Source: Dasypus novemcinctus (taxonomy: Eukaryota; Chordata; Mammalia; Cingulata; Dasypodidae). Taken from it: a DNA stretch of 64,000 bases. Under the pieces are notes generated by a model, which worked only from the letters and a program-made list of their open reading frames with translations, did no database searches and was not told the origin of the DNA. The DNA lies in contig NC_080678.1 in the NCBI RefSeq assembly GCF_030445035.2, positions 115,174,599-115,238,598 on the forward strand. The letters are read 5' to 3'. The translations under genes and the position numbers were made by a program. Below, piece after piece: positions 35,806 through 47,654 of the stretch (the first letter of the stretch is position 1; every line of letters begins with the position of its first letter).

Positions 35806-36150
35806 GGGGAAGTGGATGTGGCTCAAGTGATTGGGCTCTCACCTACCACACGGGAAGTCCCAGGTTTGGTTTGCGGTGCCTCCTGAAAAAGGCGAGCTAG
35901 TGTGATGGGCAGGCAGTGAGCTGATGCAACAAGATGATTCAACAATGAGACACAAAGAGGAAAGACAATGAGAGACACCACAAACCAGGGAAGTGAGATG
36001 GCTCCAACAACTGAGTGCCTCTGTCCCACGTGGGAGATGCCAAGTTCGGTTCTGGTGCCTCCTAAAGAGAAGAGGAGGAGACAAAGAGCACACAGCAAAG
36101 AGACACAGAAGCAGACAGCGAGCGTAAACAATGAGGGGGAATAAAGAAAT
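35806..36150 (+). mobile_element. Dimeric DAS-type SINE
   Basis: Two heads: GGAAGTGGATGTGGCTCAAG (35808) and GGGAAGTGAGATGGCTCC (about 35988). B-box-like GGTTTGGTTTGC and GTTCGGTTCTG follow them. Confidence 0.8.
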
Positions 36151-36499
36151 AAAATAGTGTGTAGTAATCTATTAACAATCTTCTATTAAGGGTAAAAAGA
36201 AAAAAAAGGTACTACAAATTGTTTGACTCCATCTATACAAAATATAAATACAAATAAATTAGAGAGATGGAAACAGAATAGCAGCTATGTACGGCAGGGG
36301 ATGGAAAGAGAGATTAAGGGGTAGAGTTTTTGGTTTGTCTGTTTTTTATTATTATTATTGGAATAATGAAAACACTCTAATATTGATTGAAGTGATGAAT
36401 GCACAACTCTGTGATCACAAGAAATACCACTGACTATACATTTTGGATGGATTGTATGCTTTATGAATATGTATCAGTAAAATTGATTAAAAATAATTC

Positions 36500-36605
36500 G
36501 GGGAGCCAACGTGGCTCAGTGGTTGAGTGCTGGCTTCCTACAAATGAGGTCCCAGGTTTAAACCCCAGCCCCAGTACCTCAAAAGTAAATTTGAAAATTA
36601 AAAAT
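36500..36605 (+). mobile_element. SINE monomer
   Basis: GGGGAGCCAACGTGGCTCAG head and GGTTTAAACCCC B box. Flanking AAAAATAATT at 36489-36498 and about 36606-36615. Confidence 0.8.
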
Positions 36606-36644
36606 AAAAATAATTTAGTAGATGAAGGCCATCAGTGCACCAAT

Positions 36645-36741
36645 TTTCTTTCTTTTTTTCTTTTGAGGTAGCAGGGATTGAACCTGAGACTTCATATGTG
36701 GGAAGTGGATGCTCAACCACTTGAGCCACATCTGCTCCCCT
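36645..36741 (-). mobile_element. SINE monomer
   Basis: Antisense monomer: T-rich start, GGGATTGAACCTGAGAC, then CAACCACTTGAGCCACATC. Confidence 0.8.
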
Positions 36742-36744
36742 GGA

Positions 36745-38370
36745 CATGGCCTCTTCTTCCTATTCTATTTTCTTGGTTGTTTTTAACCCCTTGAAAGTAA
36801 ATTTTTAAATATATTAAAGTAATGAATTAATTCCATAGAAAGATAAAAAAAGAAGAAGAAAACAGGTAAATAGAGGACTTGGAGTCAGTGGCAGGACTTT
36901 CCAGTCAAGAAACGCAAGCACAACATCCGAGGAAAACCAGCACCCCAAAGGGCGGCTGCCAATCAGAAGGACAAGAGCTAACACCGAAAACACGTAGCCA
37001 GTACAGAAAAATGGGGATTTTGAAAGATGTTTACCTGACATAGCCAAAGAAATGAGAGACAAGACATCTATAAAAGGAGAAATGCCTATTATGAAAAAGA
37101 ACGAATTAGGGGGAGCGGATGTGGCTTAAGTGGTTGAGCGCCTGCCCAGGTTGGATCCCCAGTACCTCCTAAAACAATAACAAAAAGCAAACAAATGGAG
37201 GAGGGAAAAAAAAACCTCTGGGGAGCTGGTATAGATTAGTGGTTGAGCACTGGCTTCCCACATATGAGGTTATCAATCCCCAGCCCGGTTAACTCAAAAA
37301 AAAAAAAAAAAAAAAATTAGGAGTCTGAGATGTTAAAAAGGTCAAAATATGAAAAAAAAATTTAGATAATATTAACGAAATAGCAAAGAAGAAGAAAATT
37401 TGAAGCATAAGACAGTGAGCTGGAAGATCTGGTCAATGTTCCAGAATGCAGTGCCAAAGAAGAGTAAGCATGAGTTATAGTTTTAAGGGACTGAGCTAGG
37501 TTTCTAGTGGCCAACTACTAAATGTTTTAGAAGCAGAGAGAAGAGAATGCACTGGGGCAGTACTTTAATAGTAAGATAATTTCTCCAAACTGGAGAAAAA
37601 ATATGATCCCCTGGATTATATGTACTATTATATTAAAACAGGAGACTATTGAACATAGTAGGAATATACAAGTCAGGTTAAGACAAGGGTGCTTTCTTGT
37701 TAGGTTTATATTCATTCCATATATTATCATCAAAAAATTTTTTGATAATTTTATTCTTCTGTGATAGTCTTAATTATAATTATTAAGTATAATAAAACTT
37801 GCAGTTAATAATACTTGCTTCCATATTTTATGTTAGGAGGAATATTTTCACAGAATATAATTGGTGATGGAAGTTGAATTTCACCTTGATCAAACCTTTT
37901 CAATTTTTACCTACGGTCTAGGACTTTTTATCATGTCATAATTAACAGAACCAATAAAATAATGTGCCTTGTGGACAGGAGCAACCACCTGCTTTACCCT
38001 TTTAAGAAATTTTGGTTAAGGTGAAAATGAATGACGACTACAACAGGACTTTTGGGCAGCTCTAGAAAGGAACCACGATTTCAACCTATTCTCAACTGTA
38101 AATGGATATAACTTTCTGATAAAAACATAACAATAAAATAGAAAGGAACCAAAATAAGGCAGCAACAATTTTTCCGGGAATCCAAGAGAGCAATGGCTTC
38201 CATCTGCTAAGGGAATGTAATTTGGATCCTAAAATTCTCAATTAGAAAAAAAAAAAATTAAGTATAAGGCCTATAAACGCAGATTTATTTCAACCCATGA
38301 GCACTACTTGAAAGAATCATTAGATGATGTAAAGTACCAAAACTGAAAACTGATTCTAAGGGCGCTCAAG
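36745..38370. other. AT-rich interval holding only SINE copies
   Basis: Apart from the SINE dimer at 37109, no repeat or coding sequence is recognised. Confidence 0.4.
37109..37313 (+). mobile_element. Tandem pair of SINE monomers
   Basis: First monomer GGGAGCGGATGTGGCTTAAG, second (about 37218) GGGGAGCTGGTATAGATTAG, ending in about 22 A. AATTAGG precedes the first and follows the second, so the pair probably inserted as one unit. Confidence 0.7.
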
Positions 38371-38960
38371 GCTGGGGGCGGCGCGGGCTGAGTGGGCGTT
38401 GCCAGGCTCCCTGCCGCCCCCGTCAGCCCCGCGCCCCCGCTGCCCCTGCGCCCCCGCCGCCCCGCGCCCCCGCCGCCCCGTGCCCCCGCCGCCCCGTGCC
38501 CCGCCAGCCCCCGCGCCCCCGCCGCCCCGCCGCCCCGCGCCCCGCCAGCCCACGCGCCCCGCGGCCCCGCGCGCCCCGCCAGCCCCGCGGGAGGCCCGGA
38601 GCGTGCGCGGCGGCGGGGCTTCCCGGCGGTGCCGGCCTCGTGGCGCCGCCCGCCCTGCCGCCGCGGTGCTGCGGCCCTAAGATTTACCGAGCCCTGCTCC
38701 TAACACTCCCTGTGGAACTGAAAGCCTCCCTGGCCGCGGGGCGGGGGCTGGCCTGAGCACTGAGCCTTCGCCGGAGCCGGGTTGGTGCGGCAGCTGGCTC
38801 CCTCCCCGGCCGGCCCGGGGCACACTGGCCAGCGCCCGGGGGCGTTCGTGCCCGCGGAGGCCTGGACACTCCCGAGCCTGGACACTCCGGCTGGCGCCCC
38901 GCGTGGGCGTTCCGTCTGGAGCACGGCTGGTGGAAGGCCCCTCCGGCCGCGCTGTTAAAG
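38370..38960. promoter_or_regulatory. C-rich CpG island
   Basis: Extremely GC-rich with dense CpG. 38400-38600 is built from imperfect CGCCCCGCGCCCC-type units on the plus strand, hence G-runs on the minus strand with strong G-quadruplex potential. Proline/arginine-rich frames here are compositional. A promoter function is possible, but no exon or core motif decides it. Confidence 0.5.
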
Positions 38961-39014
38961 TACGATTCCTTTGGTGATTTTGTTCAGGTGTCGGGCACGC
39001 CGGGCAAAAGGGCC

Positions 39015-39220
39015 CTGGGGGGAGGAGGTGGCGCAAAGGGTGGCGCGCCTGCTTCCCACCTGGAAGGTGCGATTCAGGCCCCGGTGCCTCCAAGAACAAA
39101 AGGAGCAAAGCAATGAGGGAAACAACTCAGAAGAGCCCCTGTGGCTGGGGGGTGGGGGGGGTGGGGTGGTTGTTCGAGGTCCGAGGCTCAATCCCCAGCT
39201 CCGGGGTCTCAAAAAAGAAA
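39015..39220 (+). mobile_element. Two degenerate SINE monomers at the island edge
   Basis: The first has GGTGGCGCAAAGGGTGGCGC and TGCGATTCAGGCCCC; the second (about 39130) has GGTTGTTCGAGGTCCG and GGCTCAATCCCCAGC. Both keep B-box-like cores but are diverged and GC-enriched. Confidence 0.6.
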
Positions 39221-39929
39221 GGGGTGGGGGCACTGGTTTGAGTTTGAATCCCCTGCTACTTGACAACCCTGCAGAATTATATGTGGAGGGCACAGGAGAT
39301 CTTTACAAATGACCTAGGAAATAAAGAACCCAAGTGTTTGATAGAGACACTGCGGAATGGTTAGGAGCCTGGGCTGTTTCACAGGAAAGGGACCTTCTTG
39401 GGTCCCATTCACCGGATGGGAAGTACTGGGTGATGGCACAGCTGGATCTTACTCGTGGCCGTGCCCCAGTGGGACGCACTGGCGTCTGTTCTGTGCGCAC
39501 CAGCCAGCTTGCGGCTCAAGTTTCACCTCATCTCTTCTTTTTTCCTAGGAGGTCACGCTCAGCACCGAGCTGCACCCTGTCCACTCATCTCATTTCTTAG
39601 ATGTGGGTAGCAAGACTCGAGCAATCTGCATGGCAGAAACGGAGGCAAAACAAGCACAAAAGGACGTTCCTTTGAGTAGCTATTTTCCTTCATTTGATTC
39701 ATGAGTTTTTTCTTGGAGGTCTTTCAAGTGGAAGTTTAGTCTCAAATTCATGGTCAGGTTCTTAAAAATGAAATTCAGCTACAAGAATGTTTATTTTTAC
39801 CTAATCTAATATCATAAAGATTTGTTTTTGTATTATTAAGAAGCACGTTTTGTTGCCTTCGGGGGACTGTTACTTGTAAATACGTGAGGATATTCCACGT
39901 CCCTGTCCCCCGTGGCCTCTCATCCGTCT
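39221..39929. other. No recognised feature
   Basis: Mixed composition, no assignable repeat or exon. A MIR-like start (ATGGTTAGGAGCCTGGGC, about 39357) is too short to call. Confidence 0.35.
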
Positions 39930-40038
39930 GCTCACTGTTCACGGTAGTTGTCTGCTCCCTTTCTCTCCTTTAGGAGGCACCCGCGGGAAGGCATGTGGGA
40001 GCCAGACACGCAACTGCTTCAGCCACATCTGCACCCCA
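39930..40038 (-). mobile_element. SINE monomer
   Basis: Antisense monomer: CTTTAGGAGGCACCC, then GCATGTGGGAGCC, CAACTGCTTCAGCCACATC. Confidence 0.7.
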
Positions 40039-40179
40039 AGGATATTTTAATGAAATAAATGTAATTCTGGAAAAATGAGGTTAGAAAGAGGGACTCACCT
40101 AGATAACTGCTAATTCTTCCTGGTCGACTAATTCTTCCTGGGGGAAAATGGGAACAAAAATAGGTTGAGAGGATATTTG

Positions 40180-41220
40180 ATTGGAAGAACTGCAAACTTA
40201 CTGATGTGGAGAAAGTGGCCACAGTAGTTGCTGAGGGCAGGGAGATGAAAGAAGAGATGTGATGTGGGGGCATTTTCAGGACTTGGAGTTGTCCTGAATG
40301 ATATGGCAGGGTCAGATGCTAGATTTTATATCCTGCCATAACCCACTGGATGGACTGGGAGAGAGGGTGAACTACAGGGTAAACTATTATCTATGTGGCG
40401 CAGCAGTGCCCCAAAATGTGTTGGCGGTGTGCGATGAGTGTGCCACAATGATGAGGGAGGTTGTTGGTGCGGGAGGAGTGGGGTGTGGGGGATACAGAAC
40501 ATTTTTTTCATTCCCCCACCCCCAGCCCGGGAAGCCCGGTGCGCGAAGAACAAGCCCGCAGGGCCCGCGCCCTCCCCGCCCCCCTGCCGCCCACCCCCCC
40601 AGGGCCCGCGCCCTCCCTGCCCCTCTGCTGCCCACCCTCCAGGACCCGGGCTCCCTTCCCGCCTCCCCACGCACCTCCCACTTCGCGCCTGCCTGTTCCC
40701 ACTGCCGGACCCCTTCCCCGCGGTCCCGCTGAAAGGCCGCCTCCGCGAACCCGGACCTCCCCCAACCTCGGCCCTCCCCCAACCTCGGTCCTCCCCCAGC
40801 CTCGGCCCTCTCCAGCCTGGCTGGGGCGGCCACGCGGCCCGGCGCGCACGCGCACATGGGAGGGCGGGGCCGCGCGCTCGGCGCGCGCCCGCACTAGCCC
40901 GCGTGCGCGGGCCCGTGGGCTGGTCCCGCGACGCCACCGTGCCGCCGCGGCCAGCCCCAGGCAGCGCCGCGTGGGCGGCCCCTCCAGGGGGCAAAGCAAG
41001 TTTAGCGCCCGGCGCGGTTAGCCACGAACGATCTTGGCCCTTTAACACGCTCCTCGCTCTTATATTTCTCAATGTAACATTTTTTTGTGATGTGTGTATC
41101 TTTAAAAAAATACAATTTACAGAAATGATGGGGTGGGGGTGGGGAGTGGGGTATATGGGAACCTCATGGTTTTTGTATGTTTTTTAATGTAACGTTCTTT
41201 GTGCTCTATTAACTTTCATT
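40180..41220 (+). mobile_element. Xenarthran L1 3' UTR interrupted by a GC-rich block
   Basis: Left part 40180-40505 and right part about 41060-41220 are consecutive pieces of the same 3' UTR seen intact at 17500-18010: TATCCTGCCATAACCCACTG and GAGGTTGTTGGTGCGGGAGG on the left, AATGTAACATTTTTTTGTGATG and AAATGATGGGGTGGGGG on the right. Confidence 0.7.
40506..41058. other. GC- and CpG-rich insertion inside an L1 3' UTR
   Basis: About 550 bases of CpG-rich sequence not found in sister copies of this L1 3' UTR. Edges read ATTTTTTTCATT at the left and ATATTTCTCAAT at the right, a possible decayed target duplication. Internal structure: a 46-base imperfect tandem duplication (GGGCCCGCGCCCTCCC at about 40558 and 40601), three copies of a CCTCCCCCAACCTCGG-like unit at about 40757-40810, and an NRF1-like CGCGCACGCGCA at 40843-40854. 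It is open in several frames on both strands, without protein domains. Origin unknown. Confidence 0.55.
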
Positions 41221-41259
41221 TTAAAAGTGTGAAAGAAAAACTGGAAACGTTTTTTCACC

Positions 41260-41545
41260 TTAGGTAAAATGAACTGCTGGAGACGAGTCAGACGTGCTGT
41301 GTAACTTGCGTTCCCTCTGAGCGCTAGGTCCTTTAGAGGTAAAGAGGAAAGGCAGGCCACCTCGGCCCTGAGCGGCTGTCAGCCACGGGGAGGCCAGCTG
41401 CGATCGCGGCCCGAGGGCGCCGGCCGGCCCTGGGCAGGAGGAGCGCTGCCCCGAGCCAGGCGGGAGGCGGGAACCCCAGCAGGAGCCTGCTAGGCCCTGA
41501 GGAGGGAAGCAGGGTCCTTAGGCACCGTGTGTCACAGACCTGCTG
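41260..41545. other. GC-rich unique segment
   Basis: CpG-containing sequence (GCGATCGCGGCCCGAGGGCG near 41400) just beyond the L1. It may belong to the same original CpG-rich locus as 38370-38960. No gene identified. Confidence 0.4.
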
Positions 41546-41549
41546 AGAA

Positions 41550-42000
41550 CTTCGGTGGGTTTTTGTTTTTTGTTTTTAAATCCAACTTGGCTTTGTTCCT
41601 TCGGTTATAAGATACTACTTAATATCAAAACCTGTAAATGTAGGAATAAAATGGCATCTAATTACTTTCCTGAAAGGGATTCCTCCAGATAATGTGAATG
41701 TTACGGATAGCATTAAAAATAGGGCTTGTTGTTTCTTTTTTTTTTTTTTTTAACATAAACTCAGTTCACTTCCAATATTTTTCTACCTCAATAGGAGGAT
41801 TATTCATATGGAGATGTGTGCCAAACACTTGGGAGATACTGAGATAAATAAGTTCCTATCCTATTTTAACACCTTTCTCTCCCCCTTTGTCTGAATATTG
41901 GCTTTCCAGCGTAGGCCACCTTTCTTTCTCCTAGTTTAGGTTATGTTTGGCAGAACTTTGCCATATTATGATCTTTCAAATCATTTTTCCCCTTTCCTAG
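41550..42000. other. No recognised feature
   Basis: AT-rich unique-looking sequence ending at an LTR. Confidence 0.35.
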
Positions 42001-42503
42001 TGTAGCAGTTTGATATAGTTAAGAATTCCAAAAATAGGTATTGGATTATGTTTGCATTCTGATCTGTACCTGTGCAAAACTGAGTTATGATTAGGGAGTT
42101 GAGATAAAAAGCATGGCAAAGAACAGAGTTGGGGGTTTCTTAATGTTGGGATTTTGATGTTGGAGTTTGATGCTGAAGTCTAGTGTAAGAGCCCCATGGA
42201 AAGAGACAGAGCCGTTTGCCTGATAGTCCACAGCTGTCCTTGTGGAGGGACGCAAAGCCTAGAGAGTCTTATAATCTACAGCTGTCCTTGTGGAGCAAAC
42301 AGGAGCTGAGCCAGAGGAACCCAGGAAGCCTGGACCCTTGCAGACGTGGCAGCCATCTTGCTCCAACACGTGACAGTAGACTTTGGTGAGGGAAGTAACT
42401 TATGCTTTATGGCCTGGTATCTGTAAGCTCCTACCCCAGATAAATACTTTATAAAACCAATTTCTGGTATTTTGCATCAGCACCCCTTTGGCTGACTAAT
42501 ACA
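42001..42503 (+). mobile_element. Solo LTR, ERVL class
   Basis: Starts TGTAGCAG, ends TAATACA (TG...CA), and is flanked by a perfect 5-base duplication CCTAG (41996-42000 and 42504-42508). Internal landmarks are GCATGGCAAAGAACAG, a repeated CTACAGCTGTCCTTGTGGAG block (first copy CACAGCTGTCC at about 42230), and GATAAATACTTTATAAAACC near the 3' end. No internal retroviral sequence. Confidence 0.75.
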
Positions 42504-42509
42504 CCTAGC

Positions 42510-43394
42510 ATCGACCCCCTCTCCATTCCAGGTTACACTGTGAATTTTCCTCATCATTCTTATAGTTGGGAGTCTGTTTTCCAGACTTCAAGAATTCACA
42601 TTTGTTTTTTAATGCTTGGATCATATATAAATGCAGTTAAGAAAGTAAATCTGCCAACAGGAATTCCTGTCCTGTATACGAAGAGTGTTTATAAATGTAG
42701 TTGTGCCACTGATCAAGTGCTATGATCTTGAGTCTCGTCTGTGCCTTAATTTTCTTTTCAGTAAATGGGAATCTGTCTTTCCACCTTCATAGCATTTGCA
42801 CACTTTAAACATTATTGGATTTTAAGGCTGGATAGATTGGGTAGCCAACATGAAAACTGTTAACTCTCAGGTTTTTGCACTTAGGATCACCAAAATAAAT
42901 CATTTAGAATCATTAAAATGTGCTGTAAATTTATAATGACTTTAAATTGTTTTATTCTCTACTATACATTTTTAAACCAATGAAATTTTTTAAAAACCTG
43001 ATTCTAAAAGGAAGACATGGCATTAAACAACAGTGATGCCATAAATGTAAAAAAAAAGATATTGACAAGTCTAAAATATAGATTTTTAAAAATAAAATTC
43101 CAAAACTAAGATTGCAAATAATTTCCACATGGAAGCTATCAAATAGAATGTAGAGCAGGCATGTGTGTAATATGAGACCTAGTAATCCTGCTGCTGTGAA
43201 TGTGCCCAAGAGGAATTCTCACAAGTGAAAGGCAGGAGGCAGATAAAAGAGCATCAATTAAAAGTGGTAGACAGAGAAAGAATCAATTAGAAGCAGTCTG
43301 AATGGAATGAATACACATAGAGCAACATAAGTGACAAAAGAACAAAAAACCACCAGTAGAATCTTGGTTATGTTCATTACAAATAAGTGGTCAT
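42510..43394 (+). other. Mostly unassigned, with an old L1 fragment
   Basis: 43170-43390 resembles a decayed L1 ORF2 3' region (CCTAGTAATCCTGCTG then CCCAAGAGGAATTCTCAC). The rest is unassigned. Confidence 0.4.
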
Positions 43395-43411
43395 AAAAAA
43401 TTATAACTAGA

Positions 43412-43815
43412 TGGGAAGCAGTTGTGGCTCAACTGATAGAGCATCTGCCTACCATATAGAGGGTCCAGGGTTCGATACCCAGGGCCTCCTGACTCATGTG
43501 GTGAGCTGGCCCATGTGCAGTGCTGTCACACGCAAGGAGTGCCATGCCAAGCAGGGGTGTCCGCCACGTAGGGGTGCCCCATGCGCAAGGACTGCATCCC
43601 TCCAGGAGAGCCACTCCACGTAAAAAAAGCATAGCCCACTCAGGAGTGGCACCACACACACGGAGAATTGACGCAGCAAGATGATACAACAAAAAAAGTG
43701 ACAGTTTCCCAGTGCCACATGACAAGATGCAAGTGGACACAGAAGAACACACAGCAAATGGACACAGAGAGCAGACAACGGAGGGGAAGGGGAGAGAAAT
43801 AAAATAAATCTTAAA
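43412..43815 (+). mobile_element. DAS SINE, long form
   Basis: Perfect 17-base duplication AAAAAATTATAACTAGA at 43395-43411 and 43816-43832. Head GGAAGCAGTTGTGGCTCAAC. Confidence 0.92.
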
Positions 43816-43832
43816 AAAAAATTATAACTAGA

Positions 43833-44215
43833 GATCAAGCTTACAATGTAGTTTGTAGAACCGATGGGCTTATTACTAAGTAGCATAGCCAGTATTCACA
43901 GCTCACGAATAACCTAACATGGCTGAAGTAAAACTAAAAGTATGTTTTAAAAAAATTATACATTTTACAAGTTCACATATAAATAAAAGGATATCCACAA
44001 TACACATTAGAATTGCTGCCTATATGAGTTCAGGGAATGGAAGTAAGATACGGGAATTAATGGAACTAAGAACATAAATACAACAAAATGACCATAAGTA
44101 TTTTTAAATTAAGGAAAAAAATTTCCTCACTGTCTATACAACTGAGGCTCAAATAAAAAAAAAATACATGTAATAGCTAAATAAAGAACGTATTTATTTA
44201 TATTAAAACAAATAT
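43833..44215. other. No recognised feature
   Basis: AT-rich, unassigned. Confidence 0.35.
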
Positions 44216-45795
44216 GGAAGTCTTCCACTTCTGGGCAAGATGGAGTTTCAGGGCCCAGGTTAACCTACCCACCTGAAATAGTCGCAAAATTGACAAAACA
44301 CGAAACAACAGTTTTCAGGCAATGAAGGATAGTAATATCACTGATAAATGGGAAACAAATAAGATGAGCCCTACAACTGGCCCAGCATACTTCCTGGAGA
44401 GAGATTTTAGCCTGTGGTACCAGGGTAGACAGTTAAGATGGAGCCTGGAGGACTCCCTGGGTTAAGGAGATGGAATTGAGAGTGTGGGGAGATCAATACA
44501 GCTACCCAGTGTTCATAGGATAAAGTATCAAAGGGGAGAGTGTTGCACAGAGAGGAGCCCCCAGAGATCTGCAGAGGGTCCCCTTGAATATTCATTTAGC
44601 ACGGTACTGATCAGGAAATTACTCAGGCTCAGGCAAAGACCCATCCAAAAGGATTGGAGGAAACAATACCCAGGACTCTTGGAGGACCTGGAACAGTGCC
44701 TGCAGTGGGAGAACTTCATAATTCATAGGCCACTGGGTAGAGTTTGCAGGAAGAGCTTGCCTCAGAGGTGGGGGAAAATAACTTTCACCTGAGCAATGCA
44801 CTGGACTTCCCTAAGAAATCATACAAAGACTAGGAAGACCGAAGAGGACAAAACCGTTTTTAGGTAACTTAACTATGTCCCAAAATAAAGCTCAAGAAGA
44901 TTTTTTGTAATACAAAAATATCCAGCATCTAACAAAGTAAAATTCACAATGTCTAGCATCCAACAAAGGATTATGAAGCATGCAAACTGACAAGAAAACA
45001 TAACCTTTAGTGAGGGGAATAATGAATGAATCAAAACAGATCCAGACAGATGCAGGTGCTAGAATTAGCAGAAAAAGACTTATAAAGACAGTTATTACAA
45101 CTATATTCTATATACTCAAAAAGTTAAGTACAGGCTTGGAAAATACAAAAAGACCCAAGTCAAATGTTTAGAAAAGAAAACTAGAAAGTTGAGATGAAAA
45201 TCACTCATCATACCAAGAAGAAGGAAAACTTAAATGAGAAAAGAAAATCAACAGTCATCAACACCAAGATATTAGAATACCTGAGGATTCTAAAAGCAGC
45301 CATAATAAAAATGCTTTAATGAGCAATGCAATTATAAACATGCTTGAAACAAATGAAAAAAAATTGATCACCGCAGCAAAGATACAAGATTTTAGGAAGC
45401 ATTGAACAGAAATTCTAGGACTGAAAATTTTCCTGAAATAAAAAAAGTCTCTGGATGAGCTTAAAAACAGGATGGAGGCTGGAGGAAAAAAAAAAAAATC
45501 AGTGAAAAATAGAAAAATAAAATTACCCAATCTGAACAGCAAAAATAGAAAGGAAAAATGAACAGAGCCTTAAAGAATTGTATGACTACAACAAAACATC
45601 TAACATTCATGTCATCAGAGTCCCAGAAGGGAAGGAGGAAGAACATGGGGCTAGAAAATTATTCAAAGAAATAATAGCAGAAAATTTTCCAATTTTGGAA
45701 AAAGACTTCAAGGGGTAATATGGGAAAACTATGACAATTTCTACATAATTAGACAATTCTGGTGAAATTTACCAACACTTCAAAAGCTACTATAT

Positions 45796-46211
45796 GGGAA
45801 GCGGACTTGGCCCAGTGGATAGGGCGTCCATCTACCACATGGGAGGATGGCGGTTCAAACCCTAGGACTCCTTGACCCGTGTGGAGCTGGCCCATGCGCA
45901 GTGCTGATGCGCGCAAGGAGTGCCCTGCCATGCAGGGGTGTCCCCCGCATAGGGGAGCCCCACGCACAAGGAGTACGCCCTGTAAGGAGAGCCGCCCAGC
46001 GACAAAGTGCAGCCTGCCCAGGAATGGTGCCACACACACAGAGAGCTGACACAACAAGATGACGCAACAAAAAGAAACACAGATTCCCGTTCCGCTGACA
46101 ACAACAGAAGCAGATACAGAAGAACATACAGCAAATAGACACAGAGAACAGACAACCAGGGCGGGGGCGGAGGGGGGGAGGGGAGAGAAATAAATAAATA
46201 AATCTTAAAAA
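45796..46211 (+). mobile_element. DAS SINE, long form
   Basis: 13-base perfect duplication AAAAGCTACTATA at 45782-45794 and 46212-46224. Head GGAAGCGGACTTGGCCCAGT. Confidence 0.92.
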
Positions 46212-46419
46212 AAAAGCTACTATAACCAACATGTGATAGATCATTTAAATAGCCCTCAAGTTACTAACAAATTTACTTGTAATTTTAAAAACTCCCCCAA
46301 AAATCTCCAGACCCAGATGGTTTCACTAGAGAATTACACCAAATATTTAAAAAACAATTAAACCAATTTTATGCAATCTACTCCAGAAAATGGAAAAAAG
46401 GGGGCAAAAATTCCCAATA

Positions 46420-46834
46420 GAGGGAAGCAGATGTAGCTCAACTGATAGAGCGTCGGTCTACCATATGGAGGGTCCAGGGTTCAATCCTCAGGGCTTCCTG
46501 ACCTGTATGGAGCTGGCCCATGCGCAGTGCTGCTGTGTGCAAGGAATGCCGTGCCACACAGGGGCACCCCCACATAGGGGTGCCCCACATGCAAGGAGTG
46601 CACCCTGTAAGGAGAGTCACCAAGCGTGAAAAAAGTGCAGCCTGCCCAGGAATGGTGCTGCACATACAGAGAGCTGAAACAACAAGATGACACAACAAAA
46701 ACAAGACACTGATTCTGGGTGCCGCTGACACAGGCAGATACAGAAGAACACAGAGCAAATGGACACAGAGAGCAGACAACTAGGGGGGAGCGGGGAAGGG
46801 GAGAAAAATAAATAAAAAATAAACCTTAAAAAAA
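46420..46834 (+). mobile_element. DAS SINE, long form
   Basis: Head GGAAGCAGATGTAGCTCAAC, B box GGTTCAATCC, (AAAT)n tail. It abuts the next SINE, so its right duplication is not resolved. Confidence 0.85.
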
Positions 46835-46842
46835 AATCAATG

Positions 46843-47234
46843 CAGGGAAGCAGATGTGGCTCAAGTGATTGAGCTCCTGCCTACCACATAGGAGGTCCTG
46901 GGTTAGGTTCCCAGTGCCTCCTGGAGAAGACCAGCAAGACAGTGAGCTGGAGCAATGGGCAGATGTGGCGAGCTGACTCAACAAGATGACGCAACGCAGG
47001 AGACACAAAGAGGAAAGATATAAGAAAAGCAGAGAGCTGAGGTGGCTCAAGTGTTTGAGCACCTCCCTCCCACATCAGAGGTCACAGAACCAGTTCCCAA
47101 TGCATCTTCTAAAGAAGATGAGCAGACACAGAGCACACAGCAAATGGATATAGAGAGCGGACAGCAGCAGACAGTGAGTGCAAACAACAGGGGGGGGGAA
47201 CAGGGAATGAATAAACTAAAAATTTTTTAAAAAT
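46843..47234 (+). mobile_element. Dimeric DAS-type SINE
   Basis: Inserted directly behind the preceding SINE. Duplication AATCAATG at 46835-46842 and 47235-47242. Second head near 47036 (AGCTGAGGTGGCTCAAGTG). Confidence 0.87.
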
Positions 47235-47654
47235 AATCAATGTAATCTAGAGGATCAACAGGCTAAAAAGGAGAAATCATATAATCATATCAGTTGACAC
47301 TGAAAAGACATCTGACAAAATCCAACAAGCTTTCATGATAACCCCAAACGAGTTAGGATTAGAGGGACCACCTCGACTTGATAGCTTGATAAAGAGCATC
47401 TAACATAGTTAATGGTGAAAAACTGCATGCTTCCCCCCAGGTTGGGAATAAGGGAAGGCTGTCCACTTCACCACTCTTATTCAACATTGTACTGGAAGTC
47501 CCTGTCAGCCAAATTAGGCAAGTAAAGGAATGAAAAGGCAGATTGGAACAGAAGACGTTAGAGAGCCCCTTGTGCTACATAGAAAATCCCAAAGAAACTA
47601 CAAAAACCCCCTGGAACAAATAAGTTAAGCAAGGTCACTGGATACAAGATCAAC

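Larger units (their letters stand above)
34850..36490 (+). mobile_element. L1 3' UTR, split by two SINEs
   Basis: Sense xenarthran L1 3' UTR of the tandem-module type. The module TTAAGGGTAAAAA occurs at 35763 and at 36186, on either side of the second SINE. The terminus is TATACATTTTGGATGGATTG then TATCAGTAAAATTG. Confidence 0.65.

Noticed and set aside
40326-41187. Overlapping frames of about 250 codons on both strands
   Set aside because: They cross from L1 3' UTR sequence into the CpG-rich insertion and are open because of GC bias; no domain recognisable.
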